Below are positions 26,334 to 35,473 of a stretch of DNA of 64,000 nucleotides, one piece after another. Under the pieces are notes generated by a model. That model worked only from the letters and a program-made list of their open reading frames with translations, did not search any database and was not told where the DNA came from. The position numbers and the translations under genes were made by a program. The stretch covers positions 62,001-126,000 of the forward strand of contig JBBRND010000001.1 in the NCBI GenBank assembly GCA_038230515.1, read 5' to 3'. Position 1 is the first letter of the stretch. The number at the start of each line of letters is the position of its first letter. Origin of the DNA: JAPLDB01 sp038230515 (GTDB taxonomy: Bacteria > Bacteroidota > Bacteroidia > AKYH767-A > 2013-40CM-41-45).

Positions 26334-26975
26334 GTGAAAAAGTCTCTTATAATAGTTTTTCTTATTCTGCTTGTTGACCAGACCATAAAAATCTGGATCA
26401 AGACACATATGTTCCTCGGCCAGGAATATCACATTACGGGAAACTGGTTCATAATTCACTTTACCGAAAACAATGGAATGGCTTTCGGGCTTGAGTTTGG
26501 TGGCTCGTTTGGAAAATTATTTTTGAGTGTGTTCCGCATTGCTCTAGTAACCGGTATTGGCTGGTATTTGCGGTGGCTTATCAAATCAAAAGCAAGCATT
26601 GGCGCCATTACCTGTTTCTCTTTGATATTTGCTGGAGCTATCGGGAATATTATTGACAGCGCTTTTTACGGAATGATTTTTTCTGACAGCGCTGATGGTA
26701 TATCAACCATTTTTCCTGCGGCCAGTGGATATGCGGGGATTCTTCATGGTCGCGTTGTGGATATGTTGTACTTCCCGCTTTTGTCGGGTCAGTTTCCATC
26801 ATGGGTTCCAGTGTGGGGCGGTGAATCGTTTTTGTTTTTTCGTCCTGTCTTCAACATTGCTGACTCAAGCATCAGCATTGGCGTAATGTTGCTGTTGATC
26901 TTTCAGAAAAAATTTTTCATACACCAAAATCCAGCGGCAAATACTGTGATGGCGGAAGAAAATTCTTTGGCTTAA
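26334..26975 (+). CDS. lspA: Lipoprotein signal peptidase LspA
   Basis: GTG start at 26334. The 213-residue protein has four membrane segments and the aspartyl-protease motifs of signal peptidase II: VDQTIKIWIK near the N terminus, FTENNGMAFG at about 45, GAIGNIIDSAFYG at about 102 with the first catalytic Asp, and FRPVFNIADSSISIG at about 165 with the second. It cleaves prolipoproteins before the lipidated Cys. The last 4 bases overlap the convergent next gene. Confidence 0.94.
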   Translation: MKKSLIIVFLILLVDQTIKIWIKTHMFLGQEYHITGNWFIIHFTENNGMAFGLEFGGSFGKLFLSVFRIALVTGIGWYLRWLIKSKASIGAITCFSLIFAGAIGNIIDSAFYGMIFSDSADGISTIFPAASGYAGILHGRVVDMLYFPLLSGQFPSWVPVWGGESFLFFRPVFNIADSSISIGVMLLLIFQKKFFIHQNPAANTVMAEENSLA

Positions 26976-27496
26976 TGTGGCTTCTTCTTTTTTACTTCCG
27001 GAAAAGTTTTCGTCCACTTCACTTCGTTGGTTACATGAGTACCTTCTTCGTAAGTGTCGGCAAGTTTGAACTGCAAATATTTGTCGGGAAACTCGTACTT
27101 GTATTCCATGCTTCCTGCTTTGCTGATCACTGCATCCGTCTTTGAATGTTCCTGAGTTTCAGGAAAAGATATGGTATAGAAATAAACGCCCCTTACGTCT
27201 GTTACCACAAACTGTACATCGTACGATTCTCCTGTTAGGTTATAGGATTCATACTTGCCGTCTTTTTTCATCACTGCCACTTTTGCGGCTTTGGGAAGCT
27301 TGATCACATCAAACAATGTGTCGTACTTATAGAATTCCTGGGTTGTACTAACCAACCAGATTCCCTCGATGTCATCAAGCGAATCAAGATGCTTTGAAAA
27401 ATATTCCTGGAACATAAATTCAGTTGTGAATTTTTGTGCTCGCGCACTAAAAGACGTTGTGAAAAACAACGTAAGAAAAAACAAGTTCCGTTTCAT
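26972..27496 (-). CDS. Secreted protein of unknown function
   Basis: The 174-residue product has a Sec signal peptide (residues 1-20, cleavage after SARA). The mature part has a GIWLVSTTQEFYKYD segment and predicted beta strands; no known domain is recognised. The C terminus is lysine-rich. The gene lies directly downstream of the M28 peptidase gene (51-base gap), so cotranscription is possible. Confidence 0.65.
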   Translation of the reverse strand: MKRNLFFLTLFFTTSFSARAQKFTTEFMFQEYFSKHLDSLDDIEGIWLVSTTQEFYKYDTLFDVIKLPKAAKVAVMKKDGKYESYNLTGESYDVQFVVTDVRGVYFYTISFPETQEHSKTDAVISKAGSMEYKYEFPDKYLQFKLADTYEEGTHVTNEVKWTKTFPEVKKKKPH

Positions 27497-27547
27497 GCAA
27501 CGAAATTAGGAAATGCATGAATACAATTCAAGATTATTTTAGAGCAC

Positions 27548-29092
27548 TTAGTCTTCCTTCTTATTCGGCATATCGCTTTTCACATCTACAGCGATGCGTT
27601 CCTCACGGTTTGCGAGTTCCCAGGCAGTGAGAAAAACAAGTTGCGTACGCTTAGTAAGAAGGTCAAATTGAATTTTATCAATCGTGTCGGTGGGCTTGTG
27701 GTAATCTGCATGTGTACCGTTGAAATAAAAAATGATTGGAATATTCTTCTTCGCAAAGTTGTAATGATCGCTTCGGTAATAAAAACGATTCGCATCATCG
27801 GGCTGATTAAAAGTATAATCGAGTTCGAGTTTTGTAAAACAGGTATTCGCTTTCTCGTTGATTTGGTGAAGCGTTCTACTCAATTTATCCGAGCCGATGA
27901 TATAAACATAATCGCGCACTAGAAGCGAATCATGTTTCTCGTCCGTTCTTCCAACCATGTCTGTGTTCAGGTCTGCAATTGTTTTGTCGAGAGGAACGAG
28001 AGGGTGCTTCACATAATATTTGCTGCCTAGTAATCCTTTTTCCTCTCCCGAAACCGTCATAAATAAAATGCTTCTCCGCGGACGATTTCCTTCTTTTGTC
28101 GCCCGCGAAAATATTTTTGCCATTTCCATCACAGCTACTGTGCCGCTGCCATCATCATCCGCTCCGTGATAAATAAGCGAATCGCGTATTCCCAGATGAT
28201 CGTAATGGGCGGTCAGAACAAGTACTTCTTCTTTTTTATCCGTCCCTTCTATAAAACCTACAACGTTTTCCCCGCGAATGCAATCCGTGTTTTTTACGAA
28301 ACTCAAGTGTGCTGGCAAGGCAGAAACAAAACTTTGTGGCTTTCCTTTTCGCAAAATTTTTCTTTCGGCTTTATCAAAAAAAGATTTTCTTTTTTCCGGA
28401 AAGAAAAAATTTGCCATTTCTTTTGTTACATAGGCAAATGGAATAGGGCTGTTCGCCATTTGAATATTTCCATAAGACTCTTTTTCAATTATTTTTTCTA
28501 ATGAATCAGTGATTACAATTGCAAGTGTTGCCCCACTATTTTTCGCGTTTATTAGTTTTTGAGGCAAGCTGATTTCGTTTTCTCCCAACAAAAATTTCCC
28601 CTTTCTATTTCTCGGCTCTCCATCAAAAAAAATTACGGCACGATTCTTTGCCGTTACTTTTTTATAGTCATCATATTTTGCTTCGCTGATTCCGTATCCA
28701 ACAAAAGCAATTGTGTCTAGCACATACAATGAATCATCAAATCCAGCCGGATAAAAATAATCAAGCATAAAAAGAAACTTTTTTTGGTTTACCTGAAAAT
28801 TTTTTCCTTCATTAGCACGAGCACTTAATGATGTATGCTGAAAATATTCTCCATTAGAAACTGGCTTCAGCCCGAGTGCCTGAAATTGTTGTGCGATAAA
28901 TTGTGCTGCTTTTTTCTGCCCCGGCTTTCCGGTTTCTCTTCCTTCGAGAGAATCAGAAGTAAGAACTTCAAGAAATAATCTCGTGTTCTCGGGGGTAATT
29001 TGAATTGCATAATGAATGGCGGTGGAATCTTGCGAGAATCCGTGTTGAATAGAAGAAATAAAAACCGCGAGTAAAAAAATCAGTTTTTGCAT
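27548..29092 (-). CDS. Secreted M28 family zinc aminopeptidase with PA-type insert
   Basis: The 514-residue product has a signal peptide (1-20). Residues about 110-250 resemble a protease-associated insert. The M28 catalytic domain shows LTAHYDHLG (zinc His, Asp), GADDDGSGTVAVMEMA (bridging Asp), TVSGEEKGLLGS (catalytic Glu, zinc Glu), NTDMVGR and a final His in the FNGTHADYHKPTD segment. It should release N-terminal residues from peptides in the periplasm or outside the cell. Unlike the second M28 gene at 40978, all peptidase ligands are intact. Confidence 0.9.
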   Translation of the reverse strand: MQKLIFLLAVFISSIQHGFSQDSTAIHYAIQITPENTRLFLEVLTSDSLEGRETGKPGQKKAAQFIAQQFQALGLKPVSNGEYFQHTSLSARANEGKNFQVNQKKFLFMLDYFYPAGFDDSLYVLDTIAFVGYGISEAKYDDYKKVTAKNRAVIFFDGEPRNRKGKFLLGENEISLPQKLINAKNSGATLAIVITDSLEKIIEKESYGNIQMANSPIPFAYVTKEMANFFFPEKRKSFFDKAERKILRKGKPQSFVSALPAHLSFVKNTDCIRGENVVGFIEGTDKKEEVLVLTAHYDHLGIRDSLIYHGADDDGSGTVAVMEMAKIFSRATKEGNRPRRSILFMTVSGEEKGLLGSKYYVKHPLVPLDKTIADLNTDMVGRTDEKHDSLLVRDYVYIIGSDKLSRTLHQINEKANTCFTKLELDYTFNQPDDANRFYYRSDHYNFAKKNIPIIFYFNGTHADYHKPTDTIDKIQFDLLTKRTQLVFLTAWELANREERIAVDVKSDMPNKKED

Positions 29093-29101
29093 TCAAAAAA
29101 A

Positions 29102-29545
29102 TTATTCAGCACGTTTTATCTTCTCTACCCGCTTAGCGTGTCTTCCTCCTTCAAATGAACTATTTAGAAATGTCAACACAAATTGATTTGCTTCCTCCAA
29201 AGAAACAAAGCGCGCAGGAATACAAATCACATTTGCATTGTTGTGCTGCTTAGCAAGAGCCGCTACATCGTCTCTCCATGCAATGGCAGCTCTAACATGT
29301 GAATGTTTATTGGCTGTCATAGCTACTCCGTTCGCGCTACCGCACACAAGCACTCCAAGGTCGGTTTCTTTATTTTCCAATGAGTTTGCTACGGCATGTG
29401 CGAAGTCTGGATAATCAACCGAGTCGAGAGAAAAAGTTCCATAGTCCTTTACATCATATCCGTTTTCACGAAGCATTTTTACTATGGCTTTCTTGGTTTC
29501 AAAGCCCGCATGATCGCAGCCCGCGGCTATTTTGGGTTTACTCAT
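29102..29545 (-). CDS. rpiB: Ribose-5-phosphate isomerase B
   Basis: The 147-residue product has AAGCDHAGFETK at the N terminus, the active-site stretch GVLVCGSANGVAMTANK at about 65 with the catalytic Cys, and NVICIPARFVSLE. It interconverts ribose-5-phosphate and ribulose-5-phosphate in the pentose phosphate pathway. Length is normal. It precedes the M28 gene by 9 bases on the minus strand. Confidence 0.94.
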   Translation of the reverse strand: MSKPKIAAGCDHAGFETKKAIVKMLRENGYDVKDYGTFSLDSVDYPDFAHAVANSLENKETDLGVLVCGSANGVAMTANKHSHVRAAIAWRDDVAALAKQHNNANVICIPARFVSLEEANQFVLTFLNSSFEGGRHAKRVEKIKRAE

Positions 29546-29571
29546 GTTATAAACGTTTAATTTGTTGAGTT

Positions 29572-29579
29572 CAAAGGTA
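29572..29579 (-). promoter_or_regulatory. Promoter -7 box for rpiB
   Basis: TACCTTTG on the minus strand, 26 bases before the rpiB ATG. Confidence 0.5.
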
Positions 29580-30152
29580 TTGTTTTTGCTTTCAACAAGC
29601 GTTTTTCAAAAAACGCAATGTGTTTCAGTGTCAAATTCAGTTTGCTTATCAACAGATTTTCTGTTGATTAAATTATTTTCTGTTCCTAATTAGTTGTAAG
29701 TATAGATTGGATTGTTCATTACTTATTCTCCTTACAAACCCTTTTGTATCACACAAGAAAAAGATTTAAAAAGTTCTTACGTGTTGTGAACAAAAATACG
29801 CGAGTAATGAACATTGTAAATAAAATTATTTTTCAACCGATAGTGTTATACACAACATGTTAATTTCGCTTTATGTTTTACCATCTCAGTGTTTTACCGT
29901 TAATAACTCCGTTCATATCACAACATATAAAGTGGGTAACCCAAAAGTCAAGCAAAACGTAACGAAGTTGCAAACAGTATAAACGGTATAGTAGTAATAG
30001 TAAATTTCTTTTAATAATAATTAATACTAATACAATTGTTGTTTGTTGGTGTGATCGGAAACTCCTGATGTGTTTCTGCGCAAAATTTATTCCGACATTT
30101 GCAGCCTATTTTAAAATGTCAGATGAAAACAGGATTTTTTTTCAAGGGTGAA
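29580..30152. other. AT-rich intergenic region without a gene
   Basis: About 570 bases between the divergent rpiB and MORN genes. It is clearly more AT-rich than its surroundings. It contains a few sequences close to DnaA-box form (TTATACACA, TTATCAACA), but not a cluster of perfect boxes, and no dnaA or parAB gene is near. It probably holds divergent promoters; no RNA gene was recognised. Confidence 0.4.
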
Positions 30153-31682
30153 ATGGCTTTCGCGAAGCAGTTGTTTTTTTCGATCTGCGTTTTGCTTTTT
30201 TCGCTTTTTGGTTTTTCGCAGATTCCACAAGACAGTTTGAAAAAAATTTATTATCCGTCCGGAAAACTTTCAAGCGAGGGAACAATGGTGAACGGAAAAC
30301 CGGGCGGTTACTGGAAAAATTATTTTGAAAACGGCCAACTCAAGAGCGAAGGAAATAGAATTAATTTGAAACTGGCAGGCACCTGGAAATTTTACAACGA
30401 CAAGGGCGCAATGACTGCGGAGTACAATTATCGCGACGGAATAAAAGATGGTTTGCAAAAATATTTTTACGAAAGCGGAAAACGTCAGAGCGAGGAAGTA
30501 GATTCGATGGCGGTGAAAAACGGGTTGCAAAAATTTTACAACGAAGATGAGAAACTTGTTAAAACAATTCCATTCGTAAACGGAGTGGAACAAGGACTTG
30601 CGAAGGAGTACAGGGCGGATGGAACATTGATCACCATCATATCTTTCCGCAACGGATATTTTCAGAAGGAAGAAAAAATAAACCGCGTGGATAAACTTGG
30701 TTTAAAGCAGGGAATCTTCCGCGAGTACTATGAAAACGATTCGCCAAAATCAGAGGGCAATTTCAAAGATGACAAGAAAGATGGAATTTTTAAAGAGTAT
30801 TCTGCTGATGGTCGTGTGATGAAAAAGGAAGAATACAGAGACGGAGAATTAGTTGTTGAGCAGAAAAAAGAGGAAGATAAATTTGAAGTGAAGCGGCAGT
30901 ATTACAACACGGGCGTTACAAAGATAGTGGGTACTTACAAAAAAGGAATGCCCGAAGGAACATTCAGGCAATACGATGAGCATGGAAATCTTGAAGGTGC
31001 CAAAGTTTACAAGGCAGGTCACGTTTTGCGCGAAGGAAAATATGACGGACAAGGCAGAGAGCAAGGACAGTGGAGAGAGTTTTATGAAAGTGGTACTCAG
31101 AAATCAATAGGAATATATGTGGATGGCAAGCGAGAAGGGGAATGGAAGTTTTCTCATGAGAATGATTCGCTTGAGCAGATCGGCACATACATAAAGGGCA
31201 AACCCAACGGACCATGGAAGTGGTATTATCCAGATGGCGCTTTGCGCAGAGATGAAATTTACACAAATGGAAAGGAGAATGGTTATATGAAAGAATATGA
31301 TGAGGCCGGAAACGCCATTGCCGAAGGAAATTATGTTGACGGAAAACAGGATGGCGATTGGAAATATAAAATTAACGGATACTCTGCTTCGGGAAAATTT
31401 GTTGATGGAAAAGAAGACGGCAATTGGAAACAATTTTACGATGACGGAAAACCCGCGTTTGAAGGAGAATATCTGGAAGGAGAAGAAACCGGAGAGCACA
31501 AATATTTTTATCCGAACGGGCGTATTAGCGAGATTCGCAACTATCGTCTCGGAGTTCCTGATGGAGTGTGGAAAAAATTTGATGATGGCGGAGCACATAT
31601 TTTGCAAATCACTTATCAGGCGGGAGAAGAAAAAAAATGGGACGAAACAAATGTTCCCGAAGGAGACGAATCGGCTAATTAG
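30153..31682 (+). CDS. Long secreted MORN_2-repeat protein
   Basis: Start ATG 30153 (MAFAKQLFFS) gives a standard signal peptide; two in-frame starts upstream would add a non-signal leader. The 509-residue mature region is made almost entirely of about 20 degenerate repeats of 22-25 residues of the form YYPSGKLSSEG / NGKPGGYWKNYFENGQ, the MORN_2 or YwqK pattern. Such repeats form a long beta-solenoid or sheet and are abundant in Bacteroidota as exported proteins. No catalytic domain is present. The shorter protein at 437-1093 uses the same repeat type. Function unknown. Confidence 0.8.
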   Translation: MAFAKQLFFSICVLLFSLFGFSQIPQDSLKKIYYPSGKLSSEGTMVNGKPGGYWKNYFENGQLKSEGNRINLKLAGTWKFYNDKGAMTAEYNYRDGIKDGLQKYFYESGKRQSEEVDSMAVKNGLQKFYNEDEKLVKTIPFVNGVEQGLAKEYRADGTLITIISFRNGYFQKEEKINRVDKLGLKQGIFREYYENDSPKSEGNFKDDKKDGIFKEYSADGRVMKKEEYRDGELVVEQKKEEDKFEVKRQYYNTGVTKIVGTYKKGMPEGTFRQYDEHGNLEGAKVYKAGHVLREGKYDGQGREQGQWREFYESGTQKSIGIYVDGKREGEWKFSHENDSLEQIGTYIKGKPNGPWKWYYPDGALRRDEIYTNGKENGYMKEYDEAGNAIAEGNYVDGKQDGDWKYKINGYSASGKFVDGKEDGNWKQFYDDGKPAFEGEYLEGEETGEHKYFYPNGRISEIRNYRLGVPDGVWKKFDDGGAHILQITYQAGEEKKWDETNVPEGDESAN

Positions 31683-31740
31683 AAAAGCAGACTTGCTGTT
31701 AGTGGGGTGTTTAATGCGAAATATGAATGACGTAATTTTT

Positions 31741-33120
31741 TCATCTACCCATCAGTTCTTTCCACATCTCATTGAAGGATTTCGGAGCAACCCTTGGAAG
31801 GGTTCTCTTATCTCCCCATTGTGTCTTAAAAAAATTCTGAAGCATAAAATTTTTTGCGTTTGCTCCGCCACGGTTCATAAACTTGCGGCTGAGCATAGCC
31901 TTTTTCCAAACACCGAAAATAAATTTTTCGCCTTTGGAATTTAACTTCTGCTCTACGGAGTCGCGCCTGTTTAAGAGAAGAAGTTTGTGCAGTTCAATTT
32001 TAACCGGACATACCTCAGTACATTTTCCGCAGAGAGAAGAAGCATAACTCAAGTGCTTGAATTCTTTCATGCCTTCGAGATGCGGAGTGATGACAGAACC
32101 GATTGGGCCGCTGTAAGTAGAGGCGTAAGCATGTCCCCCAACACCCTTATAGATAGGGCAACCATTCAAACATGCACCGCAACGAATGCAGCTCAGTGCC
32201 TGCCGCTGTTCCTGCTGTGCAAGTAAGTTTGTGCGACCGTTGTCAAGCAGGATTACATAAAATTCTTCGGGACCATCGTGTTCATCACTTTGGCGCGGAC
32301 CGGTAGTAATAGAATTATACACTGTAATGTTTTGACCTGTGCCGTGGGTAGCAAGCAAGGGCCAGAACAAATCAAGATCAATAAGCGAGGGAATTATTTT
32401 TTCAATGCCCGCAATTGCAATCTGAACTTTTGGAAACGCGATGCTCATAAGCGCATTGCCTTCATTTTCTGTAACGGCAACACCTCCGCAATCGGCAATT
32501 AAAAAGTTAGCACCCGTTATTCCCGCATCTGCACTTTGATATTTTTCGCGCAGCAACTTGCGCACGTATGCGGTAATTTCTTTTGGAGTGCTTTCAATGG
32601 GAAGATCAAATTTCTCGTGGAAGGTTTTTGCAACATCTTCTTTAGAGAGATGCATTGCAGGAGTTACAATATGATAGGGATGTTCTCCACGAAGTTGCAC
32701 AATGTATTCGCCCAAATCTGTTTCAAGTGACTCTATTCCTTCTTGCTGGAGCCGCTCATTCAGTTTGATTTCTTCCGTGGTCATGCTCTTTGCTTTTACC
32801 ACTGTGCGGGCATTTACGCGCTTCAGAATTTTTACCACTTCGTCCATTGCTTCTTTTGCATCCTGAGCCCATAGAACTTTTCCGCCACGCCTGGTAACGT
32901 TCTGCTCGAACTCGCTCAACATTTTGTCGAGGTTTTCGATGGCTTTCCATTTTAGGTTTGCTGCGCGCTGCTTAGCAAGTTCCAGGTCGGCATATTGATG
33001 CTTGCCGTGCTCTACTTTTTTATCGTACTGCGCAATGTTGAACTCGAGCTTGCGCCTGTGTTCTTTATCGAACACAATGGTTTCTGCATCTTCTAAAAAT
33101 TTTTCGGATTGTTCGCTCAT
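31741..33120 (-). CDS. lutB: LutB/LldF family iron-sulfur protein
   Basis: The 459-residue product has an N-terminal LUD domain (about 60-290) and two C-terminal cluster motifs: CIRCGACLNGCPIYK at about 300 and CGKCTEVCPVKIELH at about 355. These bind two [4Fe-4S] clusters. LutB acts with LutA and LutC to oxidise L-lactate to pyruvate; neither partner is encoded adjacent here. The start ATG 33120 (MSEQSEKF) is chosen; the longer frame would run through the promoter box. A 21-bp array lies upstream. Confidence 0.88.
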   Translation of the reverse strand: MSEQSEKFLEDAETIVFDKEHRRKLEFNIAQYDKKVEHGKHQYADLELAKQRAANLKWKAIENLDKMLSEFEQNVTRRGGKVLWAQDAKEAMDEVVKILKRVNARTVVKAKSMTTEEIKLNERLQQEGIESLETDLGEYIVQLRGEHPYHIVTPAMHLSKEDVAKTFHEKFDLPIESTPKEITAYVRKLLREKYQSADAGITGANFLIADCGGVAVTENEGNALMSIAFPKVQIAIAGIEKIIPSLIDLDLFWPLLATHGTGQNITVYNSITTGPRQSDEHDGPEEFYVILLDNGRTNLLAQQEQRQALSCIRCGACLNGCPIYKGVGGHAYASTYSGPIGSVITPHLEGMKEFKHLSYASSLCGKCTEVCPVKIELHKLLLLNRRDSVEQKLNSKGEKFIFGVWKKAMLSRKFMNRGGANAKNFMLQNFFKTQWGDKRTLPRVAPKSFNEMWKELMGR

Positions 33121-33130
33121 TTTTCGTGGG

Positions 33131-33138
33131 CGAAAGTA
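33131..33138 (-). promoter_or_regulatory. Promoter-like -7 box for lutB
   Basis: TACTTTCG on the minus strand (one mismatch to TAnnTTTG) lies 10 bases before the lutB ATG. Confidence 0.4.
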
Positions 33139-33201
33139 AGGAAGTTTGTTTTGGGTTCGTAGAGTTCTGCTGATTTTGCGCAATGGATTGCGTTTTCCGG
33201 T

Positions 33202-33432
33202 TGCGTTTTGTGCGGATGGTTATGATTTTCTTCCGGAGGACAGTGTCTTTTATCCGGAGGGTCGTGATTTTCTTCGGGTGTGCTTTGTTTTTCGGTCGGA
33301 GAGATCTGTCTTTCTTCCGGAATGCGTTGTCTTCTGCCAGAATTGCTTTGTGTTTTACATAATTGACAGTTTCTTTTGTCCGGAACGCTTTGATTTTCTT
33401 CCGGAGTGGTGTGATTTTCTTCCGGAACGCCA
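33202..33432. repeat. 21-bp tandem array 2 (upstream of lutB)
   Basis: Eleven contiguous units of 21 bases. The consensus begins TGATTTTCTTCCGGA and its core is the palindrome TTCCGGAA. CCGG or its variants fall at 33212, 33233, 33254, 33275, 33296, 33317, 33380, 33401 and 33422, all in one 21-base register; the two units between 33317 and 33380 have lost the CCGG core but keep the length. The array ends 64 bases from the lutB promoter box. Confidence 0.9.
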
Positions 33433-33786
33433 TGTCTTATTGCGTGTTTGAAGAAGTGTAAGTATAAGAGAGAAATTTGTGTAACTTTTTTTCAGGTGCA
33501 AATTTTGCCGGAAATTGTGGGTTTGTGATTTGAAAGGTAAAGATTTTAGCTTTTTTTGGGCTGTTTGAAATGTTGCGATGAAACCGGGCGGTATAAAAAT
33601 TAGCCCCGACAGGAGCGGCATCCTTTTTTTACCAAATTTTAAAATAAGAAAGAAAAAAAGATATAGCGGATGGCGGGAGGGGTGGTGATTAGACGCGATG
33701 CATTTTCGCTCCAAAAAAAATTTAATGTTGACTTTGGTATATTGCCCGGGTATTTGATACAGCAGGGGGGCGTTTGGTAAGAGTGG
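33433..33786. other. Intergenic stretch with no recognised feature
   Basis: Between array 2 and the HU-CCDC81/SPOR gene. The frames here are chance ones; I see no RNA, repeat or promoter that I can support. Confidence 0.3.
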
Positions 33787-34836
33787 TTATCTTGGGAAAA
33801 TCCACCCTTCTTTATTGAGGGCTTTCATGCGGTTGAGTTCGGTGAATGCTTCTTCCCGCGAAGCAAAGCCCTCGTAACAAACGAGCTTGAGCCCTTCGCT
33901 GTTTTCAATAATGTGTGCATTGAGAAAGCCCTGCCGTTTTAGTTCGGTTTCTTTTTTAGCTGCGTTTGCAGCGGTTTTAAATGCGCCTGCAATGATGAAA
34001 AAATTTTGTGATGAAGTTTTTTTGCTGACGGCTTTATCCAGTTTACTCATGGATGAAGCTGCGCTTTGTATTGATATGGCAATGGGGGTGGTTTGTTTTA
34101 CAAAAACGGTTTCTGTTTTGGCTGTTGCGGGTTGTGTGTATATTTCTGATTTGGTGATGGCGGGTGCGACCGGAGTGATGGGTTGTTGTTTTGTATAAAA
34201 TGAAAACGGGTTGAGCGAAGCGAGATTTATTTTGGCTGGGGCTACGATGTAAATATTGAGCATGAACCAAAGGACACTTCCGGTAAGCAGGAGGGTGTTT
34301 ACCATATTGAGCCGAATTTTTTTTCGGGCAAAGGCGTTTCGTGGCTGCGACTGAGATGGGCGGAGTGAAATAAAATCGCGCAGTTGCTTTTCTACTTCCT
34401 GTTCAAAATCGCTGTGCAGCACGGGCATGAATTGGATTTGCGAAAGTCCGAAGGAATCTTTCAGGTAATTTATATTTTTAAATGGCTCGAACTGTAAGTT
34501 GCGCTCAACATCTCGCTTGAGTGTGCCTACCTTTTCGATGATAATTTTTTTTCCGGCATTGAGATCGCGATGGCATAACTCGACATATTCTTCAATCTCA
34601 CGGATTGCCTGCGGATAAGTGATATGGTCTTGCTGCGAGATATGATTTGCGAGCAAACCATCATTCTGTTTGAGAAAAACATTGAAGCCGACTTTTTTTG
34701 ACGGTGGAGAAAGTGTGTGCTGGGTAGGATGAATGTGCGAATGAGAATAGGAGGTTAGGAACCCGCCAAGCTCTGGTACGATTACGCATTGATGGTCGTA
34801 CAACAATTCGCTGATGTGTTTATCGAACGTAGGCAC
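33787..34836 (-). CDS. HU-CCDC81 and SPOR domain membrane protein
   Basis: The 349-residue product has two N-terminal HU/IHF-like CCDC81 domains (residues 1-75, HISELLYDHQCVIVPELGGF, and about 75-160), one transmembrane helix (about 178-198) and a C-terminal SPOR domain (about 275-349, FFIIAGAFKTAANAAKK). SPOR domains bind denuded peptidoglycan at division septa, while CCDC81 domains face the cytoplasm. It is likely a cell-division linked protein peculiar to Bacteroidota. The central linker is T/P/Q-rich. Role by family context only. Confidence 0.85.
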   Translation of the reverse strand: MPTFDKHISELLYDHQCVIVPELGGFLTSYSHSHIHPTQHTLSPPSKKVGFNVFLKQNDGLLANHISQQDHITYPQAIREIEEYVELCHRDLNAGKKIIIEKVGTLKRDVERNLQFEPFKNINYLKDSFGLSQIQFMPVLHSDFEQEVEKQLRDFISLRPSQSQPRNAFARKKIRLNMVNTLLLTGSVLWFMLNIYIVAPAKINLASLNPFSFYTKQQPITPVAPAITKSEIYTQPATAKTETVFVKQTTPIAISIQSAASSMSKLDKAVSKKTSSQNFFIIAGAFKTAANAAKKETELKRQGFLNAHIIENSEGLKLVCYEGFASREEAFTELNRMKALNKEGWIFPR

Positions 34837-34957
34837 TGCAAAAGTTTATGGTGGCTAATTTAAATGAAAACGAAAAGGAGGGAACTGATAGTGGAGAAAA
34901 GTTATGAAGGCGCGCGGCTTGAATTATAAACAAAAAGAGTTCTGCTGCGGGATTTTT

Positions 34958-35407
34958 TTATCCTCTCAACTTATCAAGAAGAGAATTCAATATTTCGGTT
35001 TCTTTTGGAGAAAGTTTTGCGGAATGATTTTCAAATTCTTTGTCGCGCTTATCGAGGTCGCTTAAAACCTTTAGTCCTTTTGGGGAGATAAGCACATCAA
35101 CATGCCTGCGGTCTTGTTTGTTGGTGTGGCGCTCTACTAATTTTTTTTCTAAAAGTTTATCAACGATTCGCGAAGCATCACTCATCTTGTCGAGCATTCG
35201 TTCTTTTATAAGCTTGATAGAGGTTGGTTTGGGGCTTTGACCGCGGAGAATACGAAGAACGTTGAATTGTTGAGTGGTGATGCCGTGTTCTTTAAAAATT
35301 TTTGTGTGAAGCGCGCTTAACCAACCATGCGTGTAAAGAATGTTCACGGCAACCTTATGTCGTTCATTCCGGAATTTTTGTTGCGCGATTTCGTCTTCCA
35401 ACTTCAT
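34958..35407 (-). CDS. MarR family transcriptional regulator
   Basis: The 149-residue product has the winged helix typical of MarR: ITTQQFNVLRILRG, then IKERMLDKMSDASRIVDKLLEKKL (recognition helix) and the wing DRRHVDVLISPKG. The first 30 residues form the dimerisation helix. It sits downstream of the nitroreductase gene on the same strand. Regulation of that redox gene group is possible but not shown. Confidence 0.88.
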   Translation of the reverse strand: MKLEDEIAQQKFRNERHKVAVNILYTHGWLSALHTKIFKEHGITTQQFNVLRILRGQSPKPTSIKLIKERMLDKMSDASRIVDKLLEKKLVERHTNKQDRRHVDVLISPKGLKVLSDLDKRDKEFENHSAKLSPKETEILNSLLDKLRG

Positions 35408-35473
35408 AAGGAAATGCCTTTGTTAGGGGGATACGAATGTACAAATGTTTTTGAACCAGCAAAAAGTGGGTGG

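Noticed and set aside
29580..30152. Chromosomal origin of replication
   Set aside because: The region is AT-rich and has a few DnaA-box-like words, but they are imperfect and unclustered, and no replication genes adjoin. GC-skew over the whole chromosome would be needed.
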